16,307 bases of DNA from Parachlorella kessleri. Taxonomy: Eukaryota > Chlorophyta > Trebouxiophyceae > Chlorellales > Chlorellaceae. The notes below the pieces were generated by a model. The model was not told the DNA's origin, searched no databases, and saw only the letters and a list, made by a program, of their open reading frames with translations. Location of the stretch: the NCBI GenBank assembly GCA_001598975.1, contig BBXU01001454.1, forward strand, positions 1-16,307, written 5' to 3'. Position numbers and translations under genes: made by a program. Shown one piece after another: positions 9,362 through 16,307 of the stretch (positions within the stretch are counted from its first letter, which is position 1; every line of letters begins with the position of its first letter).

Positions 9362-11712
9362 AATGGCAGTGGGCATGCCGAGAAAGCAGCCCCAAGGATA
9401 AAGTTGAGAAGGGCGGTCCTTGAAGACTCGGAACAAATAGCAGCGCTCTGTGCGGAGGTGTGTTCAGATGCTGATCTACTGAGAGTCACCAGGCCATGTA
9501 AATGATAGCAGGCAACTAAAGACGCCGCATGTCCTGGCTTCCTGCTAACCATAAAAGCAGTGCACACCCAGCTCGGGATATGCTCACTGCCCTGGCTTAC
9601 GTGGTCTTCCTTTAGCTGGGGCGCCAACAGCAGTAGGTCATCTTCCCTTCTCTTTCTTTGTGCCAGCTTTTCGCTCGCTCCCCGCTTGCTGCCCACAGGC
9701 CTTCCCCTACCTGGGGCTCAAGCAGCAGATGGCGTGGGGCATGCTGCGGGCCTTCTTCCCGCCACGATCAACCCACGAATGGCAGCAGCAGTTTGAGAAG
9801 GCGGTGGAGGGCAAGGCTCTAGCGGTGGAGGCCTACCAGGAGATGCGCGCGCAGGGGAGGGTTCGTAAGGGTTCCAGGCAAAAGTCGCTTCTAGATGAGC
9901 AGCTCACCCCGGAAAGGTGGGTGGGACCGTTGGAGATATGTGCTTGGTGGCCGACGGTGGCGAGGGGTGACCGGCACAATGGCCCTCCCTTTCCAGAGAA
10001 GAGAGGGCAAAGGGAGTTTGCCCATGTCTGCTGGCCGCCTTGCCACCGTTGTGGGTGGACAAACCCAATGGCTTGGTCAAACGAATATGCCCTTCCTTCA
10101 CTTGTAACCCTGCAGCGCAACAGTGTGCTCGCTGGATCCCTCGTGTTTGTCTCATAGTCCTCGGGACCCCAGATCCTCACGACAGATGACTAAATATTCG
10201 TCACATCCTCCTCCACCGTCTCTGCAGGCAGTTTCTGCAGCGCAACTACATGCGCCGCGGCTTCTTCTGCCTGGTGGCAGAGGATCTGGAGTCAGGTGCC
10301 CTGCTGGGCACGCTGGCCGCCAGCCTGGCAAGGCCCCAGGCAATGCTACCGCCGCCTTTCCCTACGTACGCGCCGCTCCGGGCGTACGTGAGCAACGTGG
10401 CAGTACGGCAAGAGTGCAGGTGTGTTTAGAAGTGTGTACCCTTTTTTATACACCTTACACGCAGACTCTTGAAGGTGGGTGGAGGTTGGGGCAGGCGCGG
10501 CGGTGTTTCGCCTCCCATGAAGAGAGGCGCGGAGTTTTGTTTTGATTTGGAAGGACACTGCCGTCACTGTCATCATGACATGACCACCAGCAAGCCTTCG
10601 CGTTCAATAACATACAGTAGCATAACTTCCAGATTTGACTGGATGCTGCTCTGCGACTGCTAACACTGCTGTACCCGGTGTGTGCAGGCGGCTGGGCGTT
10701 GCAACGGCGCTTTTGCGGTTGAGTGAGCGGCTGGCCGCCTGGTGGGGGCATGACAGCATCTGGCTGCATGTGGAGGCCGACAACACGGCGGGGGTGGAGC
10801 TTTACCGGGGAGCCGGGTGAGTACTCATTTGAATAGTCATATGCTGGTAGGGATGAGTGAGCATGACAGGCAACACGTCGGGGGGTGGAGCTTTCCCGGG
10901 GAGCCGGGTGAGTAGTAATATGAGTAGTCATATGCTGGTAGGGGGTGAGTGAGCATGACAGGCAACACGGCGGGGGTGGAGCCTTACCGGGGAGCCGGGT
11001 GAAGCGTCTTATGCTGACAGGGGTATGAGCGGGCATCAGAGCTGCTGGGTGCATGGGAGGCAGGCATCGTTGCGCAAGTCGCGCGTACAGGGACACCAGG
11101 TAAGGTTGGTTGGGAGATGGACGACATTATGGGTGAAGCAGTGCGTCTCCCAAGGGCAGCCCCTTTACGCGTTGAGAGCTTTCACCCTCTACTGGGGCTG
11201 CTGAGGGCCAATGGCACCGTCATGGTCATGTAAGGAGAGGAGGTGCAAGAAGCACCCGGAGCATGGGCGGGAAGCATATGCAGGGAGCGTGCACACAGCC
11301 AAGGGTAGGCATAGACGTTCGCAGGCGTGCCGCAAGGGACATGAAGGGGGTGACGCCTTCCAGGGGAGGGCAGGTGAAGGCACCCACCCTGCCCAGGCTG
11401 CTTCTGTCTCCGCGCCACGCCCTCATCCAGGTGGGATGCGCTGGCAAACGGTCACCTGTCAGCGCCCCCCTGCTGCCTTGCAGGTACCAGATCGTGAAGC
11501 AGGACCCCTCCTGGGTCCCGGGCAGCGCCTACCTCATGACTAAGGCCATCCAGCCGGTGGTGGCGCCCGGGCTGTGCTTGAGCTGGGGAGGGCGGGGGCA
11601 GCAGCGGCACCCCGCGGTGGCAGTGTTAGGCGAGGATGGCCGGTCGCTGGGGCAAACGCGAGGTGGGGATGGCGTGTTTGTGTGGGACGTGCCAGGGAGG
11701 GAGCACAAGTGA
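9362..11712 (+). CDS. GNAT-family N-acetyltransferase, probably plastid-type, five exons (first coding exon uncertain)
   Basis: Exons are 9362-9457, 9699-9916, 10228-10419, 10688-10816 and 11484-11712; phases (0, 2, 2, 2) agree at every junction, giving 287 residues to TGA 11710-11712. The protein transfers acetyl from acetyl-CoA to an amine. It shows the GNAT fold in order: strand/helix IKLRRAVLEDSEQIAALCAEAF (about 12-34), GFFCLVAEDLESGALLGTLA, the core strand RAYVSNVAVRQECR, the acetyl-CoA pyrophosphate loop R169-R-L-G-V-A174 (R/Q-x-x-G-x-G/A), LHVEADN, and motif B N201-T-A-G-V-E-L-Y-R-G-A-G-Y. YVSNVAVR...RRLGVA with LHVEADNTAGVELY resembles plant chloroplast GNATs that acetylate protein lysines and N-termini; substrate here is unknown. 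The last exon adds a ~60-residue tail beyond the fold. The intron at 10817-11483 carries two further copies of the motif-B exon end. Confidence 0.88.
10781..11036 (+). repeat. Three tandem ~90-nt copies of an exon end plus donor and intron start
   Basis: Copy 1 (10781-10870) consists of the last 36 nt of a GNAT exon (motif B, N201 to G212) and the first 54 nt of the following intron. Copy 2 (10871-10962) and copy 3 (10963 to about 11036) lie wholly inside the intron. All contain CCGGGGAGCCGG|GTGA. Copies 1 and 2 keep a consensus donor, GTGAGT; copy 3 has GTGAAG and is shortened on its intronic side. Confidence 0.92.
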
Positions 11713-11742
11713 AGGGACTCCGATCCTGTGCCCAAAGATTAG

Positions 11743-11747
11743 TGTAA
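11743..11747 (+). promoter_or_regulatory. Candidate polyadenylation signal (TGTAA) for the GNAT gene
   Basis: TGTAA lies only 31 nt after the stop codon, which would make an unusually short 3' UTR. The next TGTAA on this strand, at 12440-12444, would give about 740 nt, more typical of these algae. Either may be used. Confidence 0.35.
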
Positions 11748-13004
11748 TAACAGGGGTTGCGGACCTGCCATGCGTCCTGTAGGTCAATTGTATTGCTGGC
11801 ATCTTAACTTTGCTTCTTCTCCAGCATGCCAGTTTACCAGCGGGAGGGTACTAGTTTGGGCAGAAGTAATTTGTAGGCACAGTGGTGTCCACGGCGGCAG
11901 CGGCATCTTGCCCAATGTCATGGCTGAGCTGTGGCAAGGGATGTGCTTGATAGCAACCCTTGCATTCCAGAAGTGTTCAGGCCTCCCACACTGCGTGTGC
12001 CCTAGCACCTGGGATGTGGAGTTTTGTATACATTGCGGGCTGCACATCCCACGAACTCACAGCTGCGGTCAGGGTTTTTAACTCCCCCAGTGGACTCCTC
12101 CTATTTTTCTATCTTCAAATTCTGCCTGGTCTGGCTCTCGGAATGAAATTCATTGATCGTTGGGTTGGTGTTGTTCTGGGTTTCCCTGACAGGAGGCCAG
12201 TTTAGTCAGCATGCTCTGCTTCCCAATTGGAATGTTGGAGGCACACGACCTTCTATAGTGTCAGGAGCATAGGTGCAGCACGGAAAGGACACCACGTCAA
12301 GGCACACGTGGCAGACAGGGAATCGCAACGCATCGGTCAATACCTCATCCGTCAACCCCACATCTATTTAACATCTACCCCTGTCAGTGCATTCGTCCCT
12401 ATCTCCTCTCTGTTCGCATGGCATGCCACCCTTGTATTCTGTAACCCAACAGCCTCCCATCCATCTCCAACAACCATGATGAAAAGTCTACCAAATTAAA
12501 CCAACCCAATTTTGAGCGTCTGGCACGTGCACCAACTGCTCAACAAACTGACCAAGCGTGTCTGAGCTGTACTGTGGCAACCGGTTGCATGCTTAGCAGT
12601 TCGGTCGGCAGGACATATCCACAATACCCGTTCAAAACAACACAAGTCTCTGCTCTTTCGAATACTCATACAAGTCGGCCAGAGAGGCCACGGTCTGTCT
12701 GCCACCATCCGCACTGTACAAGCTGCAGCCAGACACCACCCCAAGTACAGTAGATCAGCTGCAACAAACTGCAACCAAAAAGTTGCAACCGGCTGCCCAT
12801 CGTCAGTGATGGTACTACAGTGCTGCCAAAATGTGTCGCAAGGCCTGGCATCGGGTTGCAAGCGGGCTTTCCATGGGAGGCTTGCTAACACATTTAAACC
12901 AGAGATGCCCACGTTGCACCGTCACTGGCAGTTTATGGCAGCTACCAACAGCCTTATCCCATAACCTCCTGTGATAGTTGAGAGGCGGCAGCGGTCAAGA
13001 CGCC
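11748..13004. other. Convergent intergenic/3' UTR region
   Basis: This lies between the ends of the GNAT (+) and B3-chromodomain (-) genes. Composition is less GC-rich than the exons, and a 138-codon open frame at 12496-12912 (-) has no recognisable domain. I saw no TGTAA on the - strand between 13005 and about 12060, so the B3-chromodomain gene may use a variant signal. Confidence 0.45.
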
Positions 13005-16000
13005 TTAGGCAGCTTTTGTGGAAGGCTTTGTTGGTGGCCCTACATCCAAGCGCACCCCCTTCAAAAGCCTGCAAGAGATAAGGAACGCATGTCCCATTCC
13101 AGTAGGCGCATGGGGCCAAGGGCTAGCTGACGTTGATATCAAGCAGCTGTAAGTTAGCAGGTCATGCCACCTGCACGTGCGAGTGCTACATAACTACAAC
13201 GGGAGCAACCCCTCTGCCGTGACACTGGCGCATTTGCATCGCACAGCAGCTGCTAGCCGTCCATGCGACGACGCGGTGCCTTCATCCACGTATGCCGTGC
13301 GTCAGTTCTAAGGCCAGTCCCAAGTGCCACACCCACCGGTAGCTGCTGACAGGCTGGTCCAGATTCTTGGCAGGCTCCCACGTCCGTTCATCATAGCCCC
13401 ACCACCTGGCACCACAGAAGCGCAACTGGCCGCGCTCATGTTTGCTCCACTTCACGTGCCCTCTTGCAAGGCAGCAGAACACGCTGGATCCCCAGGATGA
13501 GAGCCCAGGAACCCTCACAGGCTGACTAATAGAGCAGGCTGATGCGAAGGTAGGGCCACCTGATACGATAATCAGGGCCAACTACGGCAGCCCCAGCCAT
13601 GCATAGTAAGCTCCCCTTCTGCATGTCCGTCAGGAAGGCCGGACAATGGGGCCTACTATTTGTGTATTCACTTGCTAGCGTTGTTCTCGGTGCTTGCCAC
13701 TGCACAAGTGCAGCCGCAGGGGATCCCTCACATTGCACACTCATGGCTGGCTATGACACTCACTTGATAAGATACTCTTGTCGACGGGCTTTGCTGGCCC
13801 AGCGCACCCCCTCTATGCGCTCCACCCAAAACTGGTCGCCCGCATCATTGACCGGCCCTGGCGACACACGCCTCCTTCCCTCTTTCTTGGCAGCTGCTTT
13901 CCCGGCCACACTGCAGCCACTAATGCTGCCACCCCTTCGCCGCACTGCCGCTGCCGCTGTCACAGTTTTTGCTGCTGCTGCTGCTGGTGGCAGGGCAGCC
14001 TGCCGCTGTCGCCTTGTCCCGCCGCCAGACCTGCTGCCACCTGCTGCTGCAGGGGCTGCTGCTGCTGCTGGTGCGCCGTCTGCGGCCGCAGTGGCAGCTG
14101 CTGGGGCCTCTTGGCTCCCAGGAGGAAGGCGCTGGCGCTTGTCCCGCCCCGGATGCGCCTGCGCCTCGCTGGCCTGCCGGCGCTTGCGCCCTGCTGCTGC
14201 TGCTCCTTCTGCTGTGGCCACTGCTGCTCCTCCTCCTTTCAAGGTCACTGCTGCCGCTACTGCTCCTCTGCTCTGGGCCGCCGCCGCCGCCGCCGCTGCT
14301 GCTGCGGGCGCTCCGCATGGGGCGTCCAGGGTTGCCTGCCGCTGCCGCTTCTGCTTGCTGAGTGGGCTCTGCAGGTGGCAGGGGCGTGATTGTGAACGTC
14401 AATATCCATCTGCCGATGGTGGCACCGCACTGGTGCGCAAGACAGTGGGCAGGGTGCAGCAGGCAAGGGGGTGCACCAGCCCTGGCCATCAAACCTAGTG
14501 ACTCTGGCGCCTGCATGCTCTGCACTACACCCTAGGCACTAGTGGTACCCAGAACGCCACAGGTCAGGGCGCTAGGATTGCTGCCGCTATGTTGCCAGTC
14601 CCCATGTACAGACATCCTGCCAGCCCTTCTGCGAGCGGCGACCAGCCGGCCTACATCTCCACCACACCACCAGGGCAGCTACTTGCAGGGAGGATTGCCT
14701 GCAAGCTCACACGCAGCTTCCACGGAGACGCAGTCTGCTAGCACACACCTGCCCGCAAAGCTCTTCCTGCTGCCCCTCCTCCTCCTCCTCCTCGTCCTCC
14801 TCCGGCCCACTCATCTCGACCGCGCCGCCCTCCACCGCTGCTGCTTCGCCCGCTGCGACCTTCTGCCGCTTGCGCCCCCGCTGCTGCGCCTGCTCTGCTG
14901 CCGCAACTGCTCTCGGATTGCTACCCTCTGCGCCACTGGCTGTTGCGGCTGCTGCTGCTGTGGCTGCCTCCCCATCGCCCTCGACTTCCTGCCCCTCCTC
15001 CTCCGCTGCTGCAGCAGCTCCCACTGCCTCTGCTGCTGCCCTGGCCTTGATGTGCTGCCGGGAAGCTTCTGACTCGAAATCCATGGCCCTGCAGGGGGAG
15101 GCGGGGCTGAGCACACCCCCCTAGGGCAGCCCCATGCAGACTCCCTCCAGCAGTGGACCGCCACATGACTTTCCAGCCTTTCAAGGCTAACACACCAAGT
15201 GCTGAGTAGATCATTATCCCATCATCAGGCTCAACCCGTCTGCTTGCTGCCAAGAGGCTGCCCCCAAAATGAGTATGACTGAATGAGCGGGCATTGTGGG
15301 AGTGTACCGCAAGCACCATCACGGTCATGAGTCACCTTGGAGCAATCAAGGTTGGGCAGCAGTGTGCGCCAGAGAGTAGCATCACAGGCTCACCTGTATA
15401 TATACACTCGCACCAGCGGCTTGGCGGGGTGGACCCGCTCTCCTCGGGGCAGGCACTCCCACACCACTGCGTCGCCTGGATACAAGTCCTGCACAGCGCT
15501 CTTGTCTGGGTTGCTGCAAGCTTGCGCATCCCAGTGAGCATGCAGGGTGCCCGTTGGGCAGCAAGGCACGTGTCCTACTCGCCCACTAACCCTTACAGCA
15601 CAACACAGCACAGCTCTGCCCTAGTGTATGATGGGAGTATCAGACGCAGCTGCCCCCCTATCCTGCCTACACTGCTTGGGAGGGTAGGTCACTCCCATAC
15701 AACTTCCCCAGCGTTGTGCCCATGCACACGAATAGGCGTGGGTTGCCCTGACTTCTGCCCTGCCCGGTCCAGGCAAGGCGATGGCCAAGCATTGGCGGCT
15801 AGATCTGTGGAATTGATGGGGTTGTTATCTGGCGGGCCAGCCTCCGCTCCAACCCAGGCTGGTACCCTTGCCACATGACAGTCACACAGAACCTGGCAGT
15901 CGCCACAGTGGGTGGGGTGGTCTGTGGTCACACAACTGGCATTGAGCGCACTGTAGAGTCACACCTGGTCGATGGAGAAGCCCCGCCAGCCGCCGCTCCA

Positions 16001-16253
16001 CCCCCAGCTGGTGCCCTTGCCATGGGGCAGCCACACCGCCTCCCAATCCTTGTCGGGGGGGAACTCCCCCAAGCCGCCCTCACCCACCACATAGTCCACC
16101 TGCATCGACCAAGGCAAGTCATTGCACGTGGAACGGGCTTCGTGAAAGAGGGGCACAGGCCCCCCTGCCAAGCGCAGAGTCCATGTACACCCAGATGTGC
16201 ACCCACAAGAAGCCGCTGCACGGGACCTGCGAGTCCGTGACCCTGCTGCGGGG
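13005..16253 (-). CDS. B3-like DNA-binding domain plus C-terminal chromodomain protein, six exons, 5' partial
   Basis: Exons are 16253-15965, 15488-15394, 15088-14749, 14368-13764, 13405-13337 and 13068-13005; phases (0, 2, 0, 2, 2) match at every junction, giving 486 residues to TAA. Exon 16253 follows a long pyrimidine tract (CTCTTTTCTCTTTCCAG), so earlier exons lie beyond the window. Residues about 45-128 look like a plant B3 domain: DWEAVW, GGWRGF, then after exactly the usual spacing LYPGDAVVWE, ending PLVRVYIYR. Residues 129-418 are low complexity: an acidic run (EEDEEEEEEG), Ala tracts and basic clusters (RGRKRQK, KQKRQRQ, GRKRRQ) likely to be nuclear signals. Residues 419-466 are a chromodomain, FWVERIEGVRW...[22 protein letters not shown], keeping cage positions F421, W444 and Y447 that bind methyl-lysine in HP1-type domains. 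It is probably a nuclear chromatin protein. Alternatively, an ATG at 15084 could start a shorter, chromodomain-only protein. Confidence 0.72.
13970..14300 (-). repeat. GCN/CAG triplet low-complexity tract in coding exon
   Basis: Interrupted CTG/CCG triplets on the + strand encode Ala runs (A6-A9) on the - strand within the linker of the B3-chromodomain protein. Five pure CCG triplets followed by three CTG occur near 14280-14296. These runs keep the other frames open and create long false antisense open frames. Confidence 0.7.
14760..15045 (-). repeat. Glu/Ala-coding triplet tract in coding exon
   Basis: CCT/CTC triplets near 14776-14801 encode an Asp/Glu run (EEDEEEEEE), and GCT/GCC triplets from about 14940 to 15045 encode Ala runs in the linker of the B3-chromodomain protein. 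The acidic run lies just before the exon's donor. Confidence 0.65.
15836..16024 (-). repeat. Diverged tandem copy of a B3 exon segment inside the next intron
   Basis: The exon segment 15985-16024, encoding HGKGTSWGWSGGW, recurs at 15836-15877 in the adjacent intron with about 35 of 40 positions identical plus a 2-nt insertion, at an offset of about 147 nt. The intron copy is out of frame with the gene. The implied unit is 60 nt of exon end plus 87 nt of intron start. Confidence 0.7.
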
Positions 16254-16307
16254 CTGGAAAGAGAAAAGAGACGACAAGAGAGCAGCAACCCTGCCGTGGT
16301 CTAGAGA

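Noticed and set aside
12577..12588. 12-nt perfect palindrome GCAACCGGTTGC, with related GTTGCAACC motifs nearby at 12780-12790
   Set aside because: It is short and isolated, and sits in a noncoding 3' region. Nothing links it to a regulatory protein or structure.
12496..12912. 138-codon - strand open frame downstream of the B3-chromodomain gene
   Set aside because: It is Cys/Trp-rich without motifs and lies in the likely 3' UTR of that gene.
13005..13405. Retrotransposon (chromovirus integrase) origin of the chromodomain
   Set aside because: No integrase, reverse transcriptase or long terminal repeat sequence is visible; the domain is in a multi-intron gene behind a B3-like domain.
13599..14498. 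299-codon open frame on the + strand, longest in the window
   Set aside because: It is antisense to the Ala-rich exon of the B3-chromodomain gene. Triplet repeats keep all frames open, the peptide is only Ala/Cys/Leu low complexity, and the - strand frame has phase-matched splice sites and a chromodomain.
1..16307. CRISPR arrays, prokaryotic operons, tRNA or rRNA genes
   Set aside because: None seen; the intron-exon structure and domains point to a eukaryotic nuclear locus.

Overview
The window looks like nuclear DNA of a green alga, probably a volvocalean (Chlamydomonas/Haematococcus-like) chlorophyte. Genes are split by GT-AG spliceosomal introns of roughly 100-670 nt. Coding exons are GC-rich with Ala, Gln and Ser runs made by GCN/CAG triplets. 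TGTAA, the usual green-algal polyadenylation signal, lies beyond several stops. Protein content is plant-type: a plastid-division ARC6/CDP1-like C-terminus, a plastid-type GNAT acetyltransferase and a B3 DNA-binding domain. All gene models come from reading frame, splice phase and domain recognition by eye; no alignment or transcript data were available.

Layout: (1) + strand, 110-922: last two exons of an ARC6/CDP1-like (IMS/DUF4101) protein. (2) - strand, 3092-2325: a two-exon gene for an unrecognised 144-residue protein, convergent with gene 1. (3) 3140-5095: intergenic, nothing recognised except one copy of a small dispersed repeat. (4) - strand, 6593-5388: three-exon gene for an unrecognised ~219-residue protein with one hydrophobic segment and a Gln/Glu-rich helical tail. 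(5) 6594-9135: gene-poor gap. (6) + strand, 9362-11712, possibly from 9136: five exons of a GNAT-family acetyltransferase. (7) - strand, 16253-13005, continuing past the right edge: six exons that join in consistent phase into a B3-like domain, an acidic/Ala-rich and basic linker, and a C-terminal chromodomain.

The genes do not form a pathway or operon; they are neighbours in an ordinary eukaryotic locus. Two things stand out. One is the B3-plus-chromodomain protein, which would link sequence-specific DNA binding to histone-tail reading in one chain and is not an architecture I recognise. The other is that introns of three of the five genes contain copies of the exon end that precedes them: three tandem ~90-nt copies in the GNAT gene, a 25-nt exact copy in the ARC6-like gene, and a diverged ~40-nt copy in the B3-chromodomain gene. 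This suggests that tandem duplication across 5' splice junctions is recurrent in this genome.
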